Source of the DNA: Bacteroidota bacterium
GTDB lineage: Bacteria; Bacteroidota; Bacteroidia; Bacteroidales; UBA932
Assembly (NCBI GenBank): GCA_009778375.1
Contig: WRJW01000220.1
Coordinates: 1-26,522, forward strand
Direction of reading: 5' to 3'
Length of the DNA stretch: 26,522 nucleotides
Below, piece after piece: positions 1 to 6,179 of this stretch. The translations under genes were made by a program, and so were the position numbers. How positions within the stretch are numbered: the stretch's first letter is position 1; every line of letters starts with the position of its first letter. The notes beneath the pieces are model-generated. The model was not told where the DNA came from. It made no database searches and was given only the letters and a program-made list of their open reading frames with translations.

Positions 1-638
1 CGGTTACTTTTCCATATACCGTTACCGGCGATATTACGCTCTATGCCAAGTGGGAGGCGGTAGTGGCGCCGACTTATCTTATTAATGAAGATTTTGAGGG
101 TTTTGCCGATGGTACACTTGCCTCAACGCTACCCGACTGGACTTTGACTTCACCGGGTACAGGCGGCGGAAATCAAAAAGTTATATCGTCCGGCGGAAAT
201 AACTATTTGTATATGGTCGGTAATACTGGGGGAGCCGAACTGCAACACGCACTGCCCGTTTCGCTCCCAGATATTTTAAATTATGAAGTTAAATTCTCTA
301 CAACTTCACCTTCCACCGATAGACCTGTACGATTGTACGCAAATTCATCGATTGTAGTCGGAATTCACTATAACGGTGGAAAATTTGGTGCAAATAACGG
401 CATCGGCGCCAGCGACTATATTTCGGACAATACTTTTCCTGTTGGAACATGGTATAAGGTTAGCATAGAGTGCGACCTCATAAATATGACGTACCAAGTT
501 TATATAGATGATGTGTTACAGCAATTTACCAAAGGATCCGATACAAGAACTGTTTTTGATTTATCAAACGTGCCCACAAAAATTGCACTGGTAGCAACTT
601 TTTCAACCATTTATTTTGACGATATAAAAGTATATTAA
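1..638 (+). CDS. 3' part of a secreted surface protein: Listeria-Bacteroides repeat plus lectin-like C-terminal domain
   Basis: The reading frame is open from base 3 to the TAA at 636-638, so the gene enters from the left and its start is not in the window; the GTG at 63 is internal. The first ~18 visible residues end in DITLYAKW, the typical end of a Listeria-Bacteroides (Flg_new / InlB B-repeat) module, a small beta-grasp repeat found in many surface proteins. The remaining ~190 residues begin DEDFEGF-like (NEDFEGFADGT), are rich in beta strands, and finish with YFDDIKVY, a pattern common in concanavalin/LamG-like jelly rolls that bind glycans. No recognisable type IX sorting domain follows; the protein ends directly after the domain. 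It was probably exported, but the signal peptide lies outside the window. The domain call rests on motif resemblance only; the ligand is unknown. Confidence 0.75.
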   Translation, partial: VTFPYTVTGDITLYAKWEAVVAPTYLINEDFEGFADGTLASTLPDWTLTSPGTGGGNQKVISSGGNNYLYMVGNTGGAELQHALPVSLPDILNYEVKFSTTSPSTDRPVRLYANSSIVVGIHYNGGKFGANNGIGASDYISDNTFPVGTWYKVSIECDLINMTYQVYIDDVLQQFTKGSDTRTVFDLSNVPTKIALVATFSTIYFDDIKVY

Positions 639-740
639 TTAAAAAGCATAACGGTCTGTCAAAAATAGACCATAAAGGCTGAGTTGGAATGTGTATTAAC
701 TGTTTCCATCACGAATATTTTACCATTTTAAAAGAAATGC

Positions 741-748
741 TACCTTTG
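741..748 (+). promoter_or_regulatory. -7 element of the promoter for the decayed two-gene module
   Basis: TACCTTTG matches the Bacteroidetes -7 consensus TAnnTTTG exactly. It lies 23 bases before the ATG at 772. A T-rich run around 718-721 is at the right distance for a -33 box but lacks the G of TTTG. Inferred from consensus only. Confidence 0.5.
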
Positions 749-771
749 CTGAGTATAAAAGATCCTCTTAT

Positions 772-985
772 ATGAAAACAATGATAGAAATAGATAGAAA
801 TAGATACAAAGACCCCGCAGGCCAAACAATTTGTTAAATTTACCCGCACACTTTCCTTTGCAACAGTTGTGGATCTAAGGAAGAAGAGTTGTAAAGAGGC
901 AGTTGCTCAATGCGACGGTCGTCCTGCAAGCGAATTTTTTGACGAACTGAGGCGACAAGTGAAAGAACATTTTAACCATGCGTGA
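772..985 (+). pseudogene. Frameshifted small gene, probable antitoxin of a toxin-antitoxin pair
   Basis: From ATG 772 the frame reads 18 codons (MKTMIEIDRNR...) and hits TAA. A second frame, open from 794 to TGA 983-985, encodes a coherent small charged protein containing QFVKFTRTLSF, LRKKSCKEAVAQCDG and FFDELRRQVKEHF. The two frames are separated exactly by a perfect 10-bp tandem duplication (784-803). Removing one copy joins ATG 772 (or 781) to the second frame and gives about 67 residues with no internal stop. The stop overlaps the ATG of the next gene by 8 bases (ATGCGTGA), a tight coupling typical of toxin-antitoxin pairs. I do not recognise the family; the antitoxin role is inferred from size, charge and position ahead of a RelE/ParE-like gene. 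A sequencing error or reversible slippage cannot be excluded. Confidence 0.55.
784..803 (+). repeat. Perfect 10-bp tandem duplication that breaks the reading frame
   Basis: ATAGAAATAG occurs at 784-793 and again at 794-803, followed by a further ATA. Ten bases are not a multiple of three, so two copies shift the frame; one copy restores a start-to-stop frame in the surrounding gene. Read directly from the sequence. Confidence 0.9.
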
Positions 986-1273
986 AGTCGTCATTCCCTA
1001 TCTTCTTTGGAACAAAATCAGAGAAATCAAATCTACCTCATTGACGAGTTAAAACTTTCTGAGATAGCGGCAGAGATTCGTATCAAGCGTATGGAAAATT
1101 TTGTTGCCTCATTATCAAATTCAGCCGATTATGCTCTATGTCGCTTCAAAAAATGGCGAGCACTTGGCTATCGGTGTGCAGTATTCGAAAAAATTTGGGT
1201 GTTTGCCTACGAGATTTTTGACGACGGAGTCATCATTCGCGATATGTCGCACACGGCAGCACTTACTGAATAA
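978..1273 (+). pseudogene. Frameshifted RelE/ParE-like toxin gene
   Basis: ATG 978 opens a frame reading MREVVIPYLLWNKIREIKS and then stops at 1050-1052. The neighbouring frame continues without a break to TAA 1271-1273 and reads YLIDELKLSEIAAEIRIKR, then a middle part with CRFKKWRALGYRCAVF and a C-terminus WVFAYEIFDDGVIIRDMSH. Joined, the two parts give about 98 residues with the RelE/ParE layout: an N-terminal strand, two helices, then beta strands with a conserved Arg, a Tyr-Glu-Ile strand and a final IxDMxH strand. The span is 296 bases, one short of a whole number of codons, so a single base lost near 1030-1045 explains the break. A start at TTG 1007 would remove the first strand and is unlikely. 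Family call is by pattern; catalytic residues were not verified. Confidence 0.55.
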
Positions 1274-1473
1274 AAACTTTTGAAATGTAACGGGCATCAG
1301 TCGGACAACCAATGCGTGGTATCTGAACTGTCGTAAATGGTCTGTTTTCGAGGGAGAAATGTTAAAAACTGTCCGTGTCCTAAAACAGCGATACGGATAC
1401 TTGAAAAGGAAGTCATGCAAAAAATCCTTATAAAAAAAACCTATTCAGTCATAAGAAAATCTGAATGTTTTTG

Positions 1474-1506
1474 TTTGGCGGGCGCCTTTGGCTACCCATA
1501 CCTTTG
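1474..1506 (+). promoter_or_regulatory. Bacteroidetes-type promoter of the first lipoprotein gene
   Basis: TTTG at 1474-1477 and TACCTTTG at 1499-1506 are separated by 21 bases, matching the -33/-7 architecture (TTTG, 19-21 bases, TAnnTTTG). The ATG follows only 11 bases after the -7 element, so the mRNA would have a very short leader. Inferred from consensus. Confidence 0.6.
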
Positions 1507-1517
1507 CCGAAAAAAAA

Positions 1518-2858
1518 ATGATTAAGAAATTACTTTTACCCACGATTTTGGCCGGAGTCATGATAACCGGCTGCAGTGGAACTGATTGCTGTATGCCCAG
1601 CATCATTTCTGTTTCTCCCTCTTCCCTTACCCTTTCCGGGGCTCAGGATTCTAAAAACGTAACTATCAGCTGCCCGGTGAACTGGACTTTGTACGACGTA
1701 GTGCCTGCATGGTTAGCGATAACCCCCGCCTCCGGGCATGGCGCCGACGAAACGGTTTCCGTTACGATAATAGATGGAAAAGATGTTGATCGCAAGGGCA
1801 TCGTCTCTTTTATGGCCTCCAATGGAGACAAAGTCATCCTCACCGTCAACCAAAAAGCACAGAATAGTGAGGAAAACGTGCCTCATACGCCTGCGATCTA
1901 CGTGGCAGGAAGAGATGGCGATTGGCATGCTGTTCTGTGGATCGACCAAATCGCTCATTTTCTCCCTAAGAGCGGTGCTCCTGAGCGCTCCGAAGCACGT
2001 TCAGTTTTTGTTACCGACGATGGTCACGTATACGTGTCAGGAGACCAGGAGTCTCCTAATGCCGCCCTCCTGTGGATTGATCAACAGGAACCCATCGTTC
2101 TTCCGGATCCGAATAATTTGGGTATGTTTCTGCGGGCTGCTTCGCTATACGTAACGGATCAAAAAATCTATGTAGCCGGAGGAGCAGGGTTTAATGCTTT
2201 CCTTTGGATTCTTGACAGGGCAAATAACGACGATATTTGTATTATCCCCTTAACCAATGGTTTGGGCTTCTCCAAAAACTCGGTATACGTGACTGCCGAA
2301 GAGGATGTGTATGTTGTCGGGGTTACTATGTCCGGACAACCGGTCCTTTGGATTTTAAAAAAAGGGACCTCCTCATTAACCACCCTTTCTTTAGAAGGAT
2401 CTACCCCCTGGATTGATGCGCAGATTGGAGCAGCATCTGACGGAACAATATATATAACAGGAACGAACAACAACAAAGCCTTACTTTGGTCTGTAAAAGG
2501 CGGAGTGGTGGAACATACCTACATTTTTTCCGAAGTCCCGATCTTTGAATCGTTGTTTGTAGACAAAAACGATGGGGTTCATCTGATCGGTAGTCCATAC
2601 GGACCAAATCCGCTCCTCTATATCAGGCTCACCCAACCGCAAATCGAGCAAAATATTCTTCCGTCCTCTCTGCCCATAGAGCTCACCCGCGTATTCTCGT
2701 TATTTGCAACAGACGACGGCACGCCGTACATTGCCGGCAAGTATCAAACCCACCTCTACGACGAGGCCGCCTTTTGGTCTCCCAAGGAGAACTTGCAATT
2801 TCTTCCCCAAACACCGGGCAGATGGTCGCCTTACGCCTATTCGATTGTTGTAAAATAA
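1518..2858 (+). CDS. BACON-domain lipoprotein with seven propeller-like repeats (CCMP family, copy 1)
   Basis: A 446-residue lipoprotein. ATG 1518 is chosen because MIKKLLLPTILAGVMITGC forms a complete lipoprotein signal with the acylated Cys at 19; upstream ATG 1488 lies before the -7 element. The mature N-terminus is C19-SGTD-CC-MP, a signature shared with the two next genes. Residues ~29-113 form a BACON domain (strand pattern, PAWLAITPASG, a DRKG turn, final ILTVNQ), an Ig-like module common in Bacteroidetes surface proteins. Residues ~127-446 contain seven copies of a ~45-residue unit with (I/V)Y(V/I)xG...A(L)LW...SVxVTDDG, suggesting a seven-bladed beta-propeller. It ends WSPYAYSIVVK. 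Likely membrane-anchored and possibly surface-exposed; the acidic +2 rule for surface export cannot be judged. Substrate unknown. The propeller call is inference from repeat number and length. Confidence 0.8.
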   Translation: MIKKLLLPTILAGVMITGCSGTDCCMPSIISVSPSSLTLSGAQDSKNVTISCPVNWTLYDVVPAWLAITPASGHGADETVSVTIIDGKDVDRKGIVSFMASNGDKVILTVNQKAQNSEENVPHTPAIYVAGRDGDWHAVLWIDQIAHFLPKSGAPERSEARSVFVTDDGHVYVSGDQESPNAALLWIDQQEPIVLPDPNNLGMFLRAASLYVTDQKIYVAGGAGFNAFLWILDRANNDDICIIPLTNGLGFSKNSVYVTAEEDVYVVGVTMSGQPVLWILKKGTSSLTTLSLEGSTPWIDAQIGAASDGTIYITGTNNNKALLWSVKGGVVEHTYIFSEVPIFESLFVDKNDGVHLIGSPYGPNPLLYIRLTQPQIEQNILPSSLPIELTRVFSLFATDDGTPYIAGKYQTHLYDEAAFWSPKENLQFLPQTPGRWSPYAYSIVVK

Positions 2859-2925
2859 GCGGCAACCAGAATATGTTGTGGGCAATCCAAAGGGGTTAAC
2901 GAGAAGAACCAATCAAAAAAATGCG

Positions 2926-2933
2926 TACTTTTG
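2926..2933 (+). promoter_or_regulatory. -7 element ahead of the second lipoprotein
   Basis: TACTTTTG matches TAnnTTTG and lies 41 bases before ATG 2975. No clear TTTG is seen 19-21 bases upstream. It suggests the second and third lipoproteins have their own promoter in addition to read-through from the first. Confidence 0.45.
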
Positions 2934-2974
2934 CGTTGTCAATTTAATTTATTAACACTCAACAAATTTTCTTA

Positions 2975-3403
2975 ATGAAAAAACTTCTCTTTCCCCTTCT
3001 TGTATTGACCGGATTCGTGTTCTACGGTTGCGAAGCCAACGACTGCTGTATGCCCGGCGTAATTTCTATTGATCCCCAAAGCATTACCCTTTCCGGTTAC
3101 GTTAATCCCAACATTCTTGCGGCTCCTGCCACCAAAGTCGTAGCTCCTCCCCCCATAAGTACTCAAAAAGTTACGGTTACCTCTACCGTGAGTTGGGTTA
3201 TCAAAGGCGGAAAAAATGCATTGCCCCCCTGGCTGGATTACGACATACTTGACAACAACCCTGTGGGATCGGTTGGTTTTTTTGCTAAGTCAAACACCGA
3301 TGAGCCACGCTATTGGATCGTTACCTTTATAGCTGCCAACGGCGATAAGGCCATACTCAAAGTTACTCAATTACCCTCAAAGGAGATTCTCCCCCCTCGG
3401 TAG
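2975..3403 (+). CDS. Short BACON-only lipoprotein (CCMP family, copy 2)
   Basis: A 142-residue lipoprotein paralogous to its two neighbours. The signal ends FVFYGC with the acylated Cys at 19, followed by EAND-CC-MPGVIS, in register with the other two. Residues ~29-133 are a BACON-like domain: SIDPQSITLSG, an inserted Pro/Ala/Val-rich loop (NILAAPATKVVAPPP), then the tail TFIAANGDKAILKVTQ that nearly matches copy 3 (TFMAANGDKATLKVSQ). It stops right after the domain (SKEILPPR), where its paralogues start their propeller repeats, so it is either a domain-only form or a truncated copy. No propeller remnant is visible in the 45 bases before the next gene. It is probably co-transcribed with copy 3. 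Function unknown. Confidence 0.75.
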   Translation: MKKLLFPLLVLTGFVFYGCEANDCCMPGVISIDPQSITLSGYVNPNILAAPATKVVAPPPISTQKVTVTSTVSWVIKGGKNALPPWLDYDILDNNPVGSVGFFAKSNTDEPRYWIVTFIAANGDKAILKVTQLPSKEILPPR

Positions 3404-3448
3404 TACCGTAACGATGTTCAGATGATTGAACGCTCAACAAAATCATCC

Positions 3449-4723
3449 ATGAAAAAATTTTGGATTCCCCTACTCCTCCTGGGCGGATTTCTGCATCTCG
3501 GTTGCCAAGAGATCAACTGCTGCATGCCCGGAGTAATTTCCGTTGCGCCCAACAGCATATTCTTTTTTGGAGAAGCGCCTTCTGAGGAGGTTCTCGTTAC
3601 CTGTTCCATGCCTTGGACACTCCTTGACGCGCCCAAATGGCTGTCGCTTTCGGATGATGGGTTTAACGGCAGTAAACTTATCACCGTTACCGTCGTGGGT
3701 GATTCTGATTCACCACGTTCAGGCGCCATTACCTTTATGGCCGCCAACGGCGACAAAGCCACCCTCAAAGTCAGCCAAAATTCCGAAACCGTCTATGTGG
3801 CAGGGCAAGAAAACAGTAAGGCCGCTCTTTGGCTCAACGGATCGCCAACAATACTTTCCGAAGAGGGATCTGCTGCCGAATCGGTGTTTGTAAAAGACCA
3901 AACGTTTTATGTGGCAGGATATGAAAGAATCGAGGGAATATCGTATGCTACGCTCTGGGTAAAAAATGAGCCCCCGATCCACCTCAGTGAAACCGTTTAT
4001 CAATCTGTTGCTCATTCTGTTTATGTAACCGATGAGGCTATTTTTGTTGTGGGCCAAAACTACCTGTCAGCCTGTTTATGGAAAATAGCCCGAAACGATT
4101 TAACCCATATCGAGGCCATCGATCTCTCCTATTTTCCTTCGGAAGCGTTCTCGGTATTTGCGTATAAGGATGTGGTCTATGCAGTCGGAGGCTGTTATGC
4201 AAGGGCTACTTTATGGAGCGTTACGGGAGATGATCCTGTCATTTCCACTACTTTGGAGGTAGACGATCCCTCTCTGAGCTCTTCTCAAGCAACTTCTGTA
4301 TTCGTGTATAATAAAGTGGTCTATGTGGCCGGATTCTATAGCGTTGATGATCTTTCTTCCTTTTCTGCGGCCACCCTCTGGAGCAACGGAACGGCACAGA
4401 TACTCCCCTCCGGCCCTGCTTCGGCTGGTTCGGTTTTTGTAACCCAAAACCGTATTCTTGTGGCAGGAGGCTTAAGCCAGAGCACAGGAGGTGATCTCCT
4501 TGAAGCCATGCTTTGGAGCAACGGAACGCCCCAACGACTCTTTTCGACTAACAATGCCCTTGCGCTCTCTGTTTTTGCCGCCCCAAGCGGCCAAGTCTAT
4601 GTGGCAGGCATTGATCTTATCCCGACTCAAGCAACCCCTTTTAGGGCCTTACTTTGGATAGATGGCGTAAAGAAAACCCTCTCGTCCCAAATTAGCATTG
4701 CCAGCTCGGTTTTTGTACAATAG
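3449..4723 (+). CDS. BACON-domain lipoprotein with seven propeller-like repeats (CCMP family, copy 3)
   Basis: A 424-residue lipoprotein. ATG 3449 is preferred over ATG 3422 because it places MKKFWIPLLLLGGFLHLGC as a standard signal with Cys at 19 and puts the CC pair at 24-25, exactly as in copies 1 and 2. Residues ~29-111 are a BACON domain ending ATLKVSQ. Residues ~114-424 hold seven copies of VYVAGxx...AxLW...A.SVFV, as in copy 1, again suggesting a seven-bladed propeller. The units of this copy are close to one another (repeated SNGTxQ and ATLW strings), consistent with recent internal duplication. It ends SSVFVQ, which supplies the last strand. The next 60 bases contain, in another frame, the C-terminal tail seen in copy 1 (see 4743-4781). 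Function unknown. Confidence 0.8.
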   Translation: MKKFWIPLLLLGGFLHLGCQEINCCMPGVISVAPNSIFFFGEAPSEEVLVTCSMPWTLLDAPKWLSLSDDGFNGSKLITVTVVGDSDSPRSGAITFMAANGDKATLKVSQNSETVYVAGQENSKAALWLNGSPTILSEEGSAAESVFVKDQTFYVAGYERIEGISYATLWVKNEPPIHLSETVYQSVAHSVYVTDEAIFVVGQNYLSACLWKIARNDLTHIEAIDLSYFPSEAFSVFAYKDVVYAVGGCYARATLWSVTGDDPVISTTLEVDDPSLSSSQATSVFVYNKVVYVAGFYSVDDLSSFSAATLWSNGTAQILPSGPASAGSVFVTQNRILVAGGLSQSTGGDLLEAMLWSNGTPQRLFSTNNALALSVFAAPSGQVYVAGIDLIPTQATPFRALLWIDGVKKTLSSQISIASSVFVQ

Positions 4724-4742
4724 CGACAGCCTTACTCAGGCG

Positions 4743-4781
4743 TGCGAATGGTCGCCATATACCTATTCGGTGGTTATTAAA
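4743..4781 (+). pseudogene. Out-of-frame remnant of a CCMP-family C-terminus
   Basis: Nineteen bases after the stop of copy 3, another frame reads CEWSPYTYSVVIK. The first lipoprotein ends with RWSPYAYSIVVK before its stop, so this is a homologous tail: 9 of 11 residues from W to K are identical or conservative, and the DNA (ATGGTCGCC..., CCTATTCG) is similar too. It is not in frame with copy 3 and is not followed by a stop at the equivalent place. It is a fossil of a longer or additional paralogue, or evidence that copy 3 was shortened by a frameshift. Confidence 0.55.
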
Positions 4782-4791
4782 CAGCAAAACA

Positions 4792-4826
4792 AAGGAGGTT
4801 GCCTGCACCTGTACGGCAACCTCCTT
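4792..4826. terminator. Strong hairpin terminator, 12-bp stem
   Basis: AAGGAGGTTGCC (4792-4803) pairs perfectly with GGCAACCTCCTT (4815-4826) across an 11-base loop. It lies between the lipoprotein cluster and the convergent ferredoxin gene and could stop both. The downstream T-run on the plus strand is short (TTATTA). Confidence 0.75.
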
Positions 4827-4847
4827 ATTACTCCGATTTTCGGAAAT

Positions 4848-5015
4848 TTATGCGGGAACTATTGCGCCTGTAGGACAAGCATCAACACAGGTACCGCAAT
4901 CGCCGCATACCTCAGGGTCAATTGAGTAGATATCCCCGGCAGAAATTGCTTCTAAGGGACATTCGTCAATGCACGATCCGCATGCAACGCAATCTTCAGT
5001 AATTTTGTGAGCCAT
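4848..5015 (-). CDS. 2[4Fe-4S] bacterial ferredoxin (55 residues)
   Basis: A short minus-strand gene, ATG at 5015 and TAA at 4850-4848, encoding 55 residues. Two classical clusters CxxCxxCxxxC(P) are present: CVACGSCIDEC-P near residues 9-20 and CGDCGTCVDAC-P near residues 37-48. This is the clostridial-type low-potential ferredoxin that carries electrons for enzymes such as pyruvate:ferredoxin oxidoreductase in anaerobes, and it is soluble in the cytoplasm. It begins MAHKITEDC, the usual start of this family. The gene is monocistronic, ends by the hairpin at 4792-4826, and has its own -7 element (TACATTTG on the minus strand). Both Cys motifs are complete. Confidence 0.95.
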   Translation of the reverse strand: MAHKITEDCVACGSCIDECPLEAISAGDIYSIDPEVCGDCGTCVDACPTGAIVPA

Positions 5016-5042
5016 GATGTAATGATTAAATTATTTTCCGCG

Positions 5043-5050
5043 CAAATGTA
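5043..5050 (-). promoter_or_regulatory. -7 element of the ferredoxin promoter
   Basis: Minus-strand TACATTTG matches TAnnTTTG and gives a leader of about 20 bases before ATG 5015. It sits one base from the plus-strand -7 element of the divergent gene. A TTTT at 5071-5074 is at the -33 distance. Confidence 0.55.
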
Positions 5051-5051
5051 C

Positions 5052-5059
5052 TATCTTTG
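5052..5059 (+). promoter_or_regulatory. -7 element of the DUF1573-meaB-transporter operon
   Basis: TATCTTTG matches TAnnTTTG. Transcription would start near 5066, downstream of the GTG at 5062, which argues for translation start at ATG 5086. With the minus-strand element it forms the near-palindrome CAAATGTACTATCTTTG. Confidence 0.6.
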
Positions 5060-5085
5060 ACGTGAATTTGAAAATATTATTGCGT

Positions 5086-6168
5086 ATGGAACGGAAAATA
5101 TCGTACATCTGTCTGATGTTGTGCTTGTTTGTTCCAAAAATTTGGGCGCAGGTACCACCGGAATCCGACTTGGTCTTTACCAAGTTAGTCCATGACTTTG
5201 GGGATATACTCCTCTCCGACGGAAAAAAGAGTTGCACCTTCAACTACACCAACAAAGGCAGTCGCCCCATTGTAATCCAGCAAGTACTTACTTCCTGCGG
5301 CTGCACCGATCCCAAATGGGACAAAGCGCCCGTAATGCCCGGAAAAAGCGGCCAAATCTCCGTCACTTTTTCAAATGATCAAGGGCCTTATCCCTTCGAA
5401 AAAACGCTGACTGTCTACTCTACGGCAACCGATCTTCCTATAATACTTAAGATAAAAGGTATTGTACACGAAAAAAAGAAGAGCCTGTCCGAACTTTTTC
5501 CCGTGGCATACAGCTCTTTTCGTTTGAGAAATTCCCAATATCATCTTGGCCAAATTGCACAGGGAGAACACAAAACCGATTCGGCTCAGGTGGTCAATAC
5601 CGGCAAATCCGCCATTGAAGTCGGTTTTACCAAAATAAGCAAAGGATTAATAATTAGCGTCTATCCTAAAAAACTCAAACCGGGAGAAATCGGATACCTC
5701 CGCTATACGGTAGATACCCGTATACATACCGATTGGGGCACGGTAACGTATTCTGCCCAGCCTTGTATCAATGGAAAACCGGAAGGAACCGCTCCTATTG
5801 AGATTGCCGCGGAGATTCGGGATAATTTTAAAAATTATACCAAAGAAGAGTTGGCCAACGCCCCGATTCTGCTGGCCGAACAAACATGGACCTCCTTTGA
5901 TCAAGCCAAAAGAGGAAGCAAAATCGAAAAAAGCTTTACCATCTCGAACCGGGGACGCACTCCTTTGGTGATCCACAAGGCTATTCCACAGGACGGAGTC
6001 ACCGTAAAAGCCCCAACCGCCATAGCTCCCGGAAAAAGCGAAACCATCGCGGTGGGTATCGATACTTCAAACATGATAGGAGAAATCGTCGCGGTCGTTA
6101 CCCTTATCACCAATGTGCCCTCTCGGCCCATCATGAGCCTGAGCGTAACCGGCACCGTGACTCCATAA
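5086..6168 (+). CDS. Secreted DUF1573 protein with three Ig-like modules
   Basis: A 360-residue exported protein. ATG 5086 is chosen over GTG 5062 because the promoter -7 element ends at 5059 and because it yields a compact signal peptide with cleavage WA|Q near residue 22. The first module (~residues 30-125) carries the DUF1573 hallmarks: HDFGDI, FNYTNKGSRPIVI, SCGCT, a PG turn and a final IKGIV. Two further modules of the same ASH/DUF1573-like build follow (~145-245 and ~270-360; FTISNRGRTPLVI, then SVTGTV). Such proteins are abundant in Bacteroidetes and planctomycetes; they act in the periplasm or on the surface and their roles are largely unknown. Eleven bases separate it from meaB, so they are likely co-transcribed, though a functional link is not evident. 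Confidence 0.85.
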   Translation: MERKISYICLMLCLFVPKIWAQVPPESDLVFTKLVHDFGDILLSDGKKSCTFNYTNKGSRPIVIQQVLTSCGCTDPKWDKAPVMPGKSGQISVTFSNDQGPYPFEKTLTVYSTATDLPIILKIKGIVHEKKKSLSELFPVAYSSFRLRNSQYHLGQIAQGEHKTDSAQVVNTGKSAIEVGFTKISKGLIISVYPKKLKPGEIGYLRYTVDTRIHTDWGTVTYSAQPCINGKPEGTAPIEIAAEIRDNFKNYTKEELANAPILLAEQTWTSFDQAKRGSKIEKSFTISNRGRTPLVIHKAIPQDGVTVKAPTAIAPGKSETIAVGIDTSNMIGEIVAVVTLITNVPSRPIMSLSVTGTVTP

Positions 6169-6179
6169 CTGTACAAGGC

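Larger units (their letters stand above)
639..1517. other. 879-base stretch without an intact gene
   Basis: Between the surface-protein stop and the first lipoprotein start there is no intact coding sequence. Bases 772-1273 hold two frameshifted genes described separately, with a -7 promoter element ahead of them at 741-748. Bases 639-740 are AT-rich and show only a weak 5-bp hairpin (653-671). Bases 1274-1473 contain short overlapping open frames with no recognisable protein. Bases 1474-1506 carry the promoter of the downstream lipoprotein. I see no RNA gene and no terminal inverted repeats. Confidence 0.6.

Noticed and set aside
63..65. GTG at 63 as start of the first gene
   Set aside because: The frame is open to the window edge and residues before it complete a Listeria-Bacteroides repeat (DITLYAKW), so it is internal.
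653..671. GGTCT...AGACC hairpin as a terminator for the surface-protein gene
   Set aside because: Only five base pairs with a nine-base loop and no T-run after it.
772..1273. Remnant of an insertion-sequence transposase
   Set aside because: No DDE-type or helix-turn-helix motif and no inverted repeats; the restored frames are too short (67 and 98 residues) and look like a small two-gene operon.
4698..4925. Open frame of 75 codons overlapping the end of copy 3
   Set aside because: It runs through the 12-bp terminator stem and into antisense of the ferredoxin gene; only the short WSPYTYSVVIK part has a homologous explanation.
5062..5085. GTG 5062 as the start of the DUF1573 gene
   Set aside because: It lies at or upstream of the predicted transcription start (TATCTTTG ends at 5059) and adds eight residues ahead of a good signal peptide.
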